Assembly (NCBI GenBank): GCA_963791615.1
Contig: CAWBTE010000017.1
Coordinates: 286,063 to 350,062 of the forward strand
DNA: 64,000 nt
Origin: CAILZL01 sp963791615
GTDB lineage: Bacteria > Pseudomonadota > Gammaproteobacteria > Steroidobacterales > Steroidobacteraceae
Direction: 5' to 3'
Shown piece by piece: positions 44,248-53,800 of this stretch. A program made the position numbers and the translations under genes. Numbering within the stretch: position 1 is the first letter of the stretch; each line of letters starts with the position of its first letter. The notes beneath the pieces were generated by a model. The model worked only from the letters and a program-made list of their open reading frames with translations, made no database searches and was not told the DNA's origin.

Positions 44248-44742
44248 ATGGTGAGTAAAGCGAATCCGGTTCACAAATATGTAAAAGCCGAAGGCATCAC
44301 CGATAGCGAATTGCGACAGGGTTCTTTAGAGTCTGCACTGAACGAATTCAGTCGCCGAGGCCCGTATTTTTCTTTACTAAATACCGTGATGAACAATCGT
44401 CCTGAGGAAAAATTTGCGTTTGCATCCGATTCGGCTATCCGCCTGATGCCGGAGAACGGTATTGGTTTTGATGCCAAGGGCAACGCCGTATACCAGGGAT
44501 CGCACCAGCACTTGCTGCAAAACCCGTTGATGGATCAGGAACTCACCCTGGGCCAGGATACCTTGCCTGCCTCGCTGCAAGCGCGCGCTGTGGCCGGTCC
44601 TGGCTACAACCCCTACGAACATGTAGCGCCGCGTAATCAGACGGTGCGCACCAGAAAGCTGGACATGCGCGAACTGTCAAAGTGGATCGAGGCGAAAAAA
44701 CGCGCTGAAGCCCAACGCAATTCAGAGCCTGAAAAAAGCTAG
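44248..44742 (+). CDS. Hypothetical protein (164 aa)
   Basis: The open frame starts 18 nt after the Nudix stop on the same strand and encodes 164 residues. There is no signal peptide or membrane helix. The N-terminus is 'MVSKANPVHKYVKAEGITD'; the centre has 'GIGFDAKGNAVYQG'; the C-terminus is basic and helical ('MRELSKWIEAKKRAEAQ'). I do not recognise the family. The close spacing suggests co-transcription with nudF. A GTG one codon later is an alternative start. Confidence 0.6.
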   Translation: MVSKANPVHKYVKAEGITDSELRQGSLESALNEFSRRGPYFSLLNTVMNNRPEEKFAFASDSAIRLMPENGIGFDAKGNAVYQGSHQHLLQNPLMDQELTLGQDTLPASLQARAVAGPGYNPYEHVAPRNQTVRTRKLDMRELSKWIEAKKRAEAQRNSEPEKS

Positions 44743-44759
44743 CACCCCGACAGCGGGCT

Positions 44760-45986
44760 TCAGATCGCATCCAGTCCCCGCTGCAAGTCCGCTTTCAAAT
44801 CGCGCAGATCTTCCAGCCCCACCGAAATACGCAGCAACCCTTCGGTGATGCCAGCCTGCTCGCGTTCGGCCGGGGTGATACGGCCATGGGTGGTGGTGGC
44901 CGGGTGGGTCAGCGTGCTTTTCACATCACCCAGATTGGCGGTAATCGAAATCATCCGGGTTGCATCGATAAACCGCCACGCGGCCGCACGCTCGCCCTGC
45001 ACTTCAAAAGCAATGATGCCGCCATAGCCTGACTGCTGACGCGTCGCCAGTTCGTGCTGCGGATGGGATTCGAGACCGACATAGTGAACGCGCCTGATTC
45101 CGGGCTGTTGCTCCAGCCACTGCGCCAGTTCCAGCGCCGCCGCTGAATGCGCACGCATGCGCAGCTCCAGAGTTTCCAGCCCCTTGAGAAACACCCAGGC
45201 ATTGAAGGGACTCATGCTCGGCCCCGCTGTGCGCAGGAAGCCGAACACCTCCTTGCCGACCAGTTCTTTACCAATCAGGGCCTTACTGCCCACGACCGCA
45301 CCGCCGACCACACGGCCCTGTCCATCCAGATACTTGGTGGCTGAATGAATAACCACATCGGCGCCCAGCGCCAGAGGCTGTTGCAACGCGGGCGTGCAGA
45401 AACAATTATCCACTGCGAACAGGACTCCGTGCGCATGGGCAATATCGGCAATACCCCGGATATCCCCCAGCACGGACAATGGATTGGACGGTGTTTCCAG
45501 AAAGAACAATTTGGTGTTGGGTTTGATCGCCGCGCGCCACGCCTCCAGTTTCTGCGGCGACACATAGGTCACTTCAACGCCAAACTTGGTCAGATAACGA
45601 TTGAACAGGGTGATGATGGAACCGAACACGCTGTCCGAACACACCACATGATCACCCGCCTTGAGCAACGCCATGCACAGCGACAGGATTGCGCCCATGC
45701 CGGAGGCCGTAGCCACGCAAGCCGCACCTCCCTCCAGCGCAGCCAGCCGTTCTTCAAAACAGCGCACCGTGGGATTGGTGAAGCGCGAATAGATATTGCC
45801 GGTAGCACCTTCGGCAAAACGCGCCGCCGCTTCGGCAGCGCTCTTGAATACAAAACTTGAGGTCGGAAAAATCGGCTCGGCATGCTCGCCCTCATGGGTG
45901 CGGGCATGTCCGGTACGAATGGCCTGAGTCGCCAGGTGATACTGCACTTCATCTGCCGCAGAGTTGTTGGAACTGTCGTTGCTCAT
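44760..45986 (-). CDS. metZ: O-succinylhomoserine sulfhydrylase
   Basis: The ATG at 45986 gives 408 residues of a Cys/Met-metabolism PLP enzyme. PLP Lys218 is in 'HSATKYLDGQGR'. Other landmarks are 'YSRFTNPTV', 'ATASGMGAI', 'FLETPSNPLS' and C-terminal 'TTHGRITPAER' and 'LRISVGLEDL'. These match MetZ, which makes homocysteine from O-succinylhomoserine and sulfide. It faces the hypothetical gene at 44248 and is divergent from the FIST gene. Confidence 0.92.
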   Translation of the reverse strand: MSNDSSNNSAADEVQYHLATQAIRTGHARTHEGEHAEPIFPTSSFVFKSAAEAAARFAEGATGNIYSRFTNPTVRCFEERLAALEGGAACVATASGMGAILSLCMALLKAGDHVVCSDSVFGSIITLFNRYLTKFGVEVTYVSPQKLEAWRAAIKPNTKLFFLETPSNPLSVLGDIRGIADIAHAHGVLFAVDNCFCTPALQQPLALGADVVIHSATKYLDGQGRVVGGAVVGSKALIGKELVGKEVFGFLRTAGPSMSPFNAWVFLKGLETLELRMRAHSAAALELAQWLEQQPGIRRVHYVGLESHPQHELATRQQSGYGGIIAFEVQGERAAAWRFIDATRMISITANLGDVKSTLTHPATTTHGRITPAEREQAGITEGLLRISVGLEDLRDLKADLQRGLDAI

Positions 45987-46155
45987 GAAAATCATCCACA
46001 TTAATTTTGTTTTGCGAAAGCGCTAGCAGCCTGTTAACCACTAGCGTAACCGCTACCCGCGAAAGTCGCTAACACCGGACGGTGATGCTGTCATATCGTA
46101 CGCACCCGGTCTGCGCCCCCGGCTTCCGGTCGGCCAACACCGCCTCAGGTACACC

Positions 46156-47391
46156 ATGCCCCAGCTGTCCAACTCGCCGCAGCCTGCAACAACGTTGATG
46201 CAATGGGCCTCCGTCGGCGCAACCGAACCCGCGATCACCCAGGCCATCGCCACCGCCGCCGATCGCCTGCTGGAAGCGCTGGGCGGTCGTGAGCCCGACC
46301 TGGTGCTGGTCTTCGTCAGCGCCCAGCACCGCGACCAGTTTGCCGCCCTGCCCGGTCTGTTGCGCCGTGAGTTTGATAGCGCCCAGCTGGTTGGCTGTCT
46401 GGGGACCAACGTCATTGCAGCGGGACGCGAATCGATGGATCAGCCGGCTGTTGCGCTGGTGGGCGCAGTACTCCCCGCAGTGCAGTTGCATGCAGTGCAT
46501 CTGGAGCAGCAGGGCGTGCCGCCGGTGTATGCCGAGCGCAGTCTGTGGGACGGCGCGCTGCAACTGGACGCCGCATCACCCACCTGTCAGCTGTTGCTGG
46601 GCGAGCCTTTCAGCTTCAACACCGAAAACCTGCTCAAGGCACTGGATCGTCACTACCCGCACAGCGTCAAGCTCGGCGGCCTGTCCAGCGGCATGGAACA
46701 ACCGGGCACACCCTGCCTGCTGCTGAATGAACGCGTGTACAACACTGGCGCGCTGTGTCTGTCCATGTCCGGCAACATCGCCGTGGATACCCTCGTGGCG
46801 CAAGGCTGTCGTCCGATCGGCGAACCCATGTTCGCCAATGCCACTCACGAAAACCTGATCCTGCAGCTGGATGGCAAGGCGCCACGCGAAGTGCTGACAG
46901 AGGTGTACCAAGGCATCAGGCGCAGTGATCGCAAACTGTTTACCGAAGCGCTGTTTCTCGGCATCGCCATGGAGCCACAGCGACAACAGTACCAAGCCGG
47001 CGATTTCCTGATTCGCACCATCCTCGGCCTCGACCCCGACAGCGGCGCACTGCTGGTCAACACGCACGTACCAACACACAGCGTTGTGCAACTGCATCTG
47101 CGCGATGCACAAACCTCGACACAGGATCTGGAGCAGTTACTGAAACAGTATCGCGCCCAGCACGCCGAATCTCAGCCATGCGGTGTATTGCTGCTTTCCT
47201 GTCTGGGACGTGGCGCAGAGTTCTACGGTCATGCCGACCATGACAGCAATGCCTTCAGACAATTTGTCGGCGACCTGCCCATCGGCGGATTTTTCTGCAA
47301 CGGCGAAATCGGCCCGGTGCGTGGCGTGACGCACATGCATGGGTATACCAGTGTGTTTGCTGTTTTCAGCAGCAAGGAATCGTCACATTAA
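46156..47391 (+). CDS. FIST-domain signal-sensing protein
   Basis: A 411-residue protein with FIST N ('DLVLVFVSAQHRDQF', 'LVGCLGTNVIA') and FIST C ('FLIRTILGLDPDSGALLV', 'GVLLLSCLGRGAEFYG', 'IGGFFCNGEIGPV') domains. FIST proteins bind small ligands such as amino acids and act as sensory modules. No kinase or cyclase domain is attached and no signal peptide is seen, so it is probably a stand-alone cytoplasmic sensor. A ribosome site AGGT lies ahead of the ATG. Its stop overlaps that of the convergent ATP-grasp gene by 4 bp. Confidence 0.88.
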   Translation: MPQLSNSPQPATTLMQWASVGATEPAITQAIATAADRLLEALGGREPDLVLVFVSAQHRDQFAALPGLLRREFDSAQLVGCLGTNVIAAGRESMDQPAVALVGAVLPAVQLHAVHLEQQGVPPVYAERSLWDGALQLDAASPTCQLLLGEPFSFNTENLLKALDRHYPHSVKLGGLSSGMEQPGTPCLLLNERVYNTGALCLSMSGNIAVDTLVAQGCRPIGEPMFANATHENLILQLDGKAPREVLTEVYQGIRRSDRKLFTEALFLGIAMEPQRQQYQAGDFLIRTILGLDPDSGALLVNTHVPTHSVVQLHLRDAQTSTQDLEQLLKQYRAQHAESQPCGVLLLSCLGRGAEFYGHADHDSNAFRQFVGDLPIGGFFCNGEIGPVRGVTHMHGYTSVFAVFSSKESSH

Positions 47392-48413
47392 TTGCGCCAC
47401 GCCGCACGATAGTTCTTCCCCAGCCGAATGATTCGCTCCAGCAAGCTCGCATAGTCATCTCCGGCCGCTTGCGCTGCACGTGCAAAGTCTTCGTATCCAG
47501 TCAGACAGGGATTGGCGTTGGCTTCCAGCAGATAAACCTCGCCTTCAGCGGTGAGGCGAAAGTCCATGCGTGCATAGCCGGTGAGCGACAGGTCGCGATA
47601 ACCGCGTAATGCCATATCCCTGATGCGTGCAGCAACCGCAGGTTTGAGGCGTGCTGCATGCGAGCCGATACCATGTTTGCTGCGATAGGCGCGATCCCAC
47701 TTGGCTTTGCGCGTGGCAATGGCGATGCCGTTGTTATCCGATGAGCCAAAATCCATTTCCCAGACGGGATAGGTTTGCAGGCGTTGGTTGCCGATCACGC
47801 CCACATACAACTCCCGGCCTTCGATGAATTCCTCCACCAGCGCTGCCGAACCGGTTTGTTCATGAATGAATGCCACGCGCTGGCGAAGCTGGTTGAGATC
47901 CTGCACCACCGAGGCCTGCGCGATACCGAATGAAGCATCATCTGTAGCCGACTTGACGAACAAGGGGAATTTCAGCCCCTCCGGCAAACTGACGCGCCGG
48001 CCCTTGGCAAACACGATAAAACCCGGCGTGGCGATGCCGTTGAAACTCAGAACCTGCTTGGCCAGCGCCTTGTCGCGTGACAGTAGCAAGCCACGAGGAT
48101 TGCAACCAGTGTACGGCTGACGCAATAACTCCAGATATGAAACCACGTGCTGGTCGTAACTGACGATGCCCTGAAACTCTTCGGCCAGATTGAAGGCCAC
48201 CTGTGGACGCCATTCCCGGATAACCGCCGTCAGTTCCGTCAGATTGTCGCCGAGCCCCAGACAGCGCACCTGATGACCAGAGGCTTTGAGCTGCTGCACC
48301 ACATCGTACTCAGTGCGGAATTCATCGATCTGCTGTTGCGTGCAGCCTTGCAAATCATCAGGCGGCACCAGCGTTTCGTGCATCAGCACCAGAATGCGTT
48401 GTGATTTCATCAT
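47388..48413 (-). CDS. ATP-grasp ligase related to D-alanine-D-alanine ligase
   Basis: A 341-residue cytoplasmic protein. The N-terminal domain ends with 'VAFNLAEEFQGIVSYDQHV', the middle has the ATP-grasp lysine region 'FPLFVKSATDDASFGIAQ' and 'ALVEEFIEGRELYVGV', and the C-terminal 'YLLEANANPCL' holds the metal ligands Glu and Asn. It resembles Ddl, but its isolated genomic place suggests a different carboxylate-amine ligation. It starts 6 nt after the stop of the phosphatase fusion, so the two form an operon; its product could be linked to that signalling protein (inference). Confidence 0.85.
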   Translation of the reverse strand: MMKSQRILVLMHETLVPPDDLQGCTQQQIDEFRTEYDVVQQLKASGHQVRCLGLGDNLTELTAVIREWRPQVAFNLAEEFQGIVSYDQHVVSYLELLRQPYTGCNPRGLLLSRDKALAKQVLSFNGIATPGFIVFAKGRRVSLPEGLKFPLFVKSATDDASFGIAQASVVQDLNQLRQRVAFIHEQTGSAALVEEFIEGRELYVGVIGNQRLQTYPVWEMDFGSSDNNGIAIATRKAKWDRAYRSKHGIGSHAARLKPAVAARIRDMALRGYRDLSLTGYARMDFRLTAEGEVYLLEANANPCLTGYEDFARAAQAAGDDYASLLERIIRLGKNYRAAWRN

Positions 48414-48419
48414 CTAAGC

Positions 48420-49889
48420 TTACGCAGCAGGCGCGGATCGCAGCAAGCGCTCCCCTGCACTCAACAGCTCGGCGGCCTTGGGCAAGGTCTCGCACCAGAC
48501 GATGGGCAAGCCCTGTACGCCATAGAGTGCACCCCCCAGTGCACCACATACTGCGCCAACAGTATGCGGTCGCACCGAATTATGCAGGCACTTGAACACC
48601 GCAGCCTGATAGTTGTCGGTAGTAGCCAGGGCATGACAGGCGCTGGCCAGCACCGACACCACATCCTCACCGGCGGGATTCGTCATGGCGGTACGCCAGC
48701 CACCATCAATGAAGCGCTCCAGCTCGGGCTTCAGCTTCTGCGAGCGCAATGCTGCATACGCACGACCATCCTTGAATTGCATCAGCTGGTTTGCCGGCAC
48801 GCCTTCAACAATGGCCAACAGCACCGCCGCCAGCACCCGGCAGGCATCGAGCACGATGGGCGCCTGTGTCGAGGTACGCGCGGATTCGGCTGCTTCACTC
48901 AACGCAGTCAGGGGATTCGCCGCATGAAACAACACCACCGGCACACAACGCGCCAGTGGATGTGCGTCGATCATGGCCGGATCATGCGAACCCACCAGCG
49001 GGTTGCGCTTCCATTGCCAGAGCGCGATGGCTTTTTGCACCAGCGACGGCAAGGTTGCCGGCACATCATGCGCGGTGTATTGGCCTTGCTTCTGACAGGC
49101 GAGATAACGCTGCATCTGATCCAGTGCCTGCTGCTGACCACAGTGCAGCAGACTGTCGGCCAGCGCCCAGGCCAGCGCCGCTTCACCACTCCAACTGGCT
49201 TCAGACAATTTTCCAATGGCTTGTTCGTCAGTGCCGGATGTATGCAATCCACCCAGCACATCACCGACCACCAGGCCCAGCAATGCGCCCTGATAAATGC
49301 TGACACGTGGATGAGTGGAGGGCATCGCACGCTTGGCTGGATGCCTTGGCTGCGGGATACGCAGCGCCGCCGGAAATCCGAGAATGAAGTTTTCCTGCTC
49401 ATCGGTTTCTGGTACATGCGGCCAGCGCTTGCTGCGCGCGTTATCCAGCCACAGGGTATTCAGCGTTTCCAGCGCCTGCACACCACTTTGACCATGACGC
49501 ACCAGATGACAGCCGACCACTGTGCCAGTACGACCAATGCCGGCCCGGCAGTGCACATATACACACGCACCCGCCTCCAGCGCTTCATCAATGGCATCCA
49601 GCACCGCATTCATCTGCTGTATTGATTCCGGCACGCCATGATCCGTGATGGCAAACCGCTGATGCCTGATCGGCTTGCCGCCAAATTTGTCCGGGAGGCG
49701 CCCATGATAAGGCGACAGCTCATCTGCATCAGTCAGGTTGATGAAGCAGGTCACGCCCGCCAGCAACATGTCCTGCAATCGCACGGCGGACTCTTCTTCT
49801 CTGGCAACCAGGGGATATTCACCTGCCAGCAATTGATTCGGCCGTACCCAGTAACTGTTCGGTATTGGTTTTGTTGGTGGTTCGTTCAT
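48420..49889 (-). CDS. Tyrosine-phosphatase domain fused to ADP-ribosylglycohydrolase-like domain with altered metal site
   Basis: A 489-residue cytoplasmic fusion. Residues 1-175 are a dual-specificity/tyrosine phosphatase with an intact P-loop (HCRAGIGRTG, Cys114 and Arg120) and a general-acid loop 'TDHGVP' (Asp83). Residues about 195-489 match the ADP-ribosylglycohydrolase fold: 'GALLGLVVGDVLGG' at 201-214, 'WSGEAALAWALADSLL' from 233 and 'GALGGALYG' near 449-457. The two metal-binding motifs of active enzymes are replaced: DDT after the Trp becomes GEA (235-237), and the C-terminal D-x-D-T becomes R-P-H-T (440-443). So the second domain is probably a non-catalytic or changed-activity module. 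It is followed at 6 nt by an ATP-grasp ligase gene. What it dephosphorylates is unknown. Confidence 0.87.
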   Translation of the reverse strand: MNEPPTKPIPNSYWVRPNQLLAGEYPLVAREEESAVRLQDMLLAGVTCFINLTDADELSPYHGRLPDKFGGKPIRHQRFAITDHGVPESIQQMNAVLDAIDEALEAGACVYVHCRAGIGRTGTVVGCHLVRHGQSGVQALETLNTLWLDNARSKRWPHVPETDEQENFILGFPAALRIPQPRHPAKRAMPSTHPRVSIYQGALLGLVVGDVLGGLHTSGTDEQAIGKLSEASWSGEAALAWALADSLLHCGQQQALDQMQRYLACQKQGQYTAHDVPATLPSLVQKAIALWQWKRNPLVGSHDPAMIDAHPLARCVPVVLFHAANPLTALSEAAESARTSTQAPIVLDACRVLAAVLLAIVEGVPANQLMQFKDGRAYAALRSQKLKPELERFIDGGWRTAMTNPAGEDVVSVLASACHALATTDNYQAAVFKCLHNSVRPHTVGAVCGALGGALYGVQGLPIVWCETLPKAAELLSAGERLLRSAPAA

Positions 49890-49939
49890 TTCATCAATGT
49901 TGTAATTTAATGGTCAGCTCACACACAGCGTGCACAACA

Positions 49940-50881
49940 TCAGTTGCTGCGCTTGTGTATCTTGCGTTTTCTACCCGACGCAGTTTTTGCTGTCAGGTGA
50001 GAGAACCGGTTTATCTCCGCGCCCGCTTCGCCGGCTGAAATGGCCAGATCCATCGCCAGTTGCCTTGCCTGCGCAACCACCGGCCCCAGCAGATCCTGAG
50101 GCGATTCACTGATCATCCATGAGGATGGCCTGCCCAGACTGCGCAACAGAGCGCCGGATGCGGCTTGTGCATCAAAATTGAAACTGCCCACATTCAGTTC
50201 AGTCTCAGGCTGCTCGAAGTGATCGACTGACAGCTCGCGCAAAGGCACGCCCCCGGACTGTGCCGCTGCAATCTCGGCCCCTTGCTGGGTGACTACCCGC
50301 GCCGAACCAGAACGCAACTGGCTCAAGGCAGCCAGCACCTGCTCCTTGCCGCGACCGCGCAGCTCGAACAGCAGGAACGGGTCACGATCCAGCGCATCAC
50401 CCAGCACATAGTGCGTCGCAGCGACATGTTTGCAGGGACTGGACCAGTCTTCACAACTGCAATCCGCATCAATGTCATGCGAGCTTTGCGGAAACAGACT
50501 CTTGCCGCAACTGCGGAACAGGCGATCAATCTCGCGCGGCATTTCACCATTGAGCAATTGCGCCGCAAACAGCGCCTGCTCCGCCATGACCTTCAGCACC
50601 TGTTGCCACACTTCGGCGGAAAACACTTCCAGTTGCAGGCTGACACGATAACTGTCCAGCTCGTCGTCACTGACCGTGGCCAGCACCTTGCCCGACTTGA
50701 TCTGCAAATCATGCACGTGGCCATCACGCGCATAGGCGCGGCCACGCCCGAGACGATTAACCACATCGCGCGAGCTGTGCTCCAGCGCTTCAATCCAGCG
50801 CTGCCCCCACCAGGTGGCACCGGAAACCCGGGCCACCGTCTTTGCCCGGACATCGCCGGTTTTATGGGGAGGCTTGTTCAT
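49940..50881 (-). CDS. SWIM zinc-finger protein, partner of SNF2 ATPase
   Basis: A 313-residue protein with the SWIM zinc-binding motif C141-x-C143-x6-C150-x-H152 ('DCSCEDWSSPCKHVA'). The N-terminal 100 residues have 'TWWGQRWIEALE' and 'LGRGRAYARDGHVHDL', a known start for SWIM partners of bacterial SNF2 proteins. The C-terminus is basic ('KTASGRKRKIHKRSN'). The start overlaps the SNF2 stop (ATGA). The pair likely acts together on nucleic acids or nucleoprotein complexes; a precise role is not established. Confidence 0.88.
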   Translation of the reverse strand: MNKPPHKTGDVRAKTVARVSGATWWGQRWIEALEHSSRDVVNRLGRGRAYARDGHVHDLQIKSGKVLATVSDDELDSYRVSLQLEVFSAEVWQQVLKVMAEQALFAAQLLNGEMPREIDRLFRSCGKSLFPQSSHDIDADCSCEDWSSPCKHVAATHYVLGDALDRDPFLLFELRGRGKEQVLAALSQLRSGSARVVTQQGAEIAAAQSGGVPLRELSVDHFEQPETELNVGSFNFDAQAASGALLRSLGRPSSWMISESPQDLLGPVVAQARQLAMDLAISAGEAGAEINRFSHLTAKTASGRKRKIHKRSN

Positions 50882-53800
50882 GAATTACCCACCCGTCGCG
50901 CAGAGCGCGACGGCAACTCTTCCGGCTCATCCATATCGGGCGCATCACCCACCACGGCATTGGGCGCCAGCGCAAACAGTTCACGCAGTTCCTGATTGCC
51001 CAGCTCGGTAATCCATGCTTCGCCCTGACCCACCACCTGCGCGGCCAGTTCGCGCTTGGCCTCCAGCATCTGATCAATCTTTTCTTCTACCGTACCGGCA
51101 CACAACAACTTGTATACCTGCACCGTGCGCTGCTGACCGATGCGGTAGGCGCGATCCGTGGCCTGATCCTCGACTGCCGGATTCCACCAGCGATCAAAAT
51201 GGAATACCGCCGTGGCAGCGGTGAGATTCAAGCCAGTGCCACCGGCCTTGAGCGAAATAACCAGCAGGCGCGAGCCGCGTGACTCTTCCTGAAAACGCCG
51301 CACCATCTCATCACGCGCGACGCGGCTGACCCCGCCATGCAGGAAGGGCACGGCCTTACCCTGCACACGCGACAACGAGCGCACCAGACGTTCACCCATT
51401 TCGCGATACTGCGTGAAGATCAGCGCGCGATCACCTTCAGCCAGCACCTGCTCCAGCATTTCCACCAGTCGATCCAGCTTGCCGGAACGGCCCGCGAGTG
51501 GGCCCTGTTCACGCAGGTAGTGCGCGGGGTGATTACAGATCTGCTTCAGCGCGGTCAACAAGGCCAGCACGCGACCGCGCCGGGCAATGCCGGCGGCGCT
51601 TTCGATTTCCGCCAATGATTCATCCACGGCGTTCTGGTACAGGCTGGCCTGTTCGCGCGTCAGTGAACAGAACACCTTGCTTTCGAACTTGTCGGGCAGA
51701 TCACTGATGACATTGGGATCGGTCTTGACACGCCGCAGAATGAACGGCGCAACCATGCGCCGCAAGCGCAACGCCACATCTTCACGGCCATAACGTTCCA
51801 CCGGAATGGCGATTTCGCGCCGGAAGGTCTCGCGCGGCCCGAGCAGGCCGGGATTGAGAAACTCCATGATGGACCACAGCTCGGTCAGATGGTTTTCCAC
51901 CGGCGTACCGGTAAGCGCAACACGCTCACTGGCTTGCAGGGCACGCGCGGCACGCGCCGTGGCGGAAGCCGAGTTCTTGATGAACTGCGCTTCATCCAGC
52001 GTCACCACTGCAAACTCGATGTCCTTCAGCCACGGCAAATCACGTCGCAACAAACCGTAACTGGTCAACACCACACGTCCGGTGGCTGCAATCATGAAGT
52101 CATCGGCATTCTGGATTCGCTCCGCGCCGTAGTGCCGCAGCAAAGGCAGATCAGGCGTAAAGCGCGCCATCTCGCGTTCCCAGTTGCCAATCACCGAAGT
52201 GGGACAGACCAGCAGCACCGGGCGCATATCATCCACATGCAAGGCGCGTCGATGCAGCAGATACGCCAGCCATTGCACCGACTTGCCCAGCCCCATGTCA
52301 TCGGCCAGACACGCGCCGAGGCCCAGCTGGGTCAGCTGCACCAGCCAGCTCATGCCGCGTCCCTGGTAGTGGCGTAACTCGGCGCGCAGCTCAGCGGGCG
52401 GCGCCAGTTCGTTGATGGCATCACGCGCCCGGATTCGTTCGACCAGCTCCGCCAGCTCACCCTGCGCCACCACTTGAATACGTAGCCCGGAATCCGGTTG
52501 CGTGATGGTTTCAGTTAACGCCAGCGACAGCGCCAGCGGCAGACTCAATTGCCTGCCAGCGCCCGTAGCAACGTTCTGCGCCAGCAATTTTTCTGCGTGC
52601 GCCAACTCACGTTGATTGAGCAGCACCCAGCGATTCTTGAACCGCGCCAGCGGCGTGCGCAGCTCTACCAGCATTTCCACATCGGCCACACTCAGCGTGG
52701 CATCCGCCAGCATGGCCTGCCAGCAGTAACTGAGTTGCGTCTGAGAACCCGACCGCTTGCCGTTGAGGTCGGTTCCGCCGATGCACATTTGCATGTGCAG
52801 GGTCTGTCGATGCTCAGGCTGCAAAACCTGCGGCAGTTGCACCACCACACCGGACTGCTCCAGCGCACTCACCTGTTGCAGGAATTCGAATACCAGGCGC
52901 GGCTTGAGCACCATTGATTCCGGATGCGACTTGCGCAGCTCGGCTTCGATAAACACGAAACTGCGTGCGGCCACCGCCAGCATTTGCAGCAACTGCTCCT
53001 GCGCCACGCGCAACTCGCAACCCAGCTGTCGGGCAGCTTCGCCCTGTGACAATTCACCTTGGACAAACAAGTCGTGCGCGCTGACCAGCACCTCCGCAGC
53101 ATCGGTGGTCTGCAAGGCGAAACGCAGGGTGAACTCATCGGCAATTGTGGCCGGAAGATTCAATTGCAGATGCAAACGCAGCGACTGCGCAGCGGCCAGC
53201 ACCGGCTGCACCCAGTCACGCAATTCGGTGAGCACCGATCGTTCGGCAAGGCCGTTGGGCACAAACTCGGCATCAGCGCCGGTCAGCGCATCACGCCAGC
53301 GCTTCGGCCAGGGCAATATCGAAGGCGAAGCCGGCAAGACGCCGGTCAGCGCTGGCTTGCCTGTCTTGCGCTTGCGCAGCGGTTGAGTAGCCAGTTGTTG
53401 TGACAGCCTCACCAGCTGATCGGCCAGCGTATCCAGAAACTCGTGCAGCAGATTCGCGGCGGTCCAGACCTGCACAGTGGCTTCCTCCACAGGGGCAGAC
53501 AAAGTGTTGATCGGCAAGGCATGCGCCGCCACCGGAAAGCTGCGCGCCAGCTCATCGAAGCGTTGGGCATCCTGAGCCTGATTCAGCGTCACACACCAGC
53601 GCGCCACCTGCTTGCCACCCTGCTTGAGCACACGCGGCACAATCTGTTCACGCGCCACCAGCTCCAGCCCCAGCTTGGCCGCCAGACTCCATACGGCGAC
53701 CGAAGCCGGTAGCCTGGGCAACTCTACCTGCGCAATGGCGGCCAGCTGCGCCGCTCCCTCCAGCAGTGGCAAACGATAGGCACGCACCCGGCGCAACTTG

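Noticed and set aside
44248..44742. Assignment of the 164-residue protein to a toxin-antitoxin system
   Set aside because: No partner gene, size or motif supports it; it simply follows nudF.
46002..46155. Repeated GCTAAC/GCTAGC-like words between metZ and the FIST gene as operator sites
   Set aside because: They are short, irregular and not arranged as clear direct or inverted repeats.
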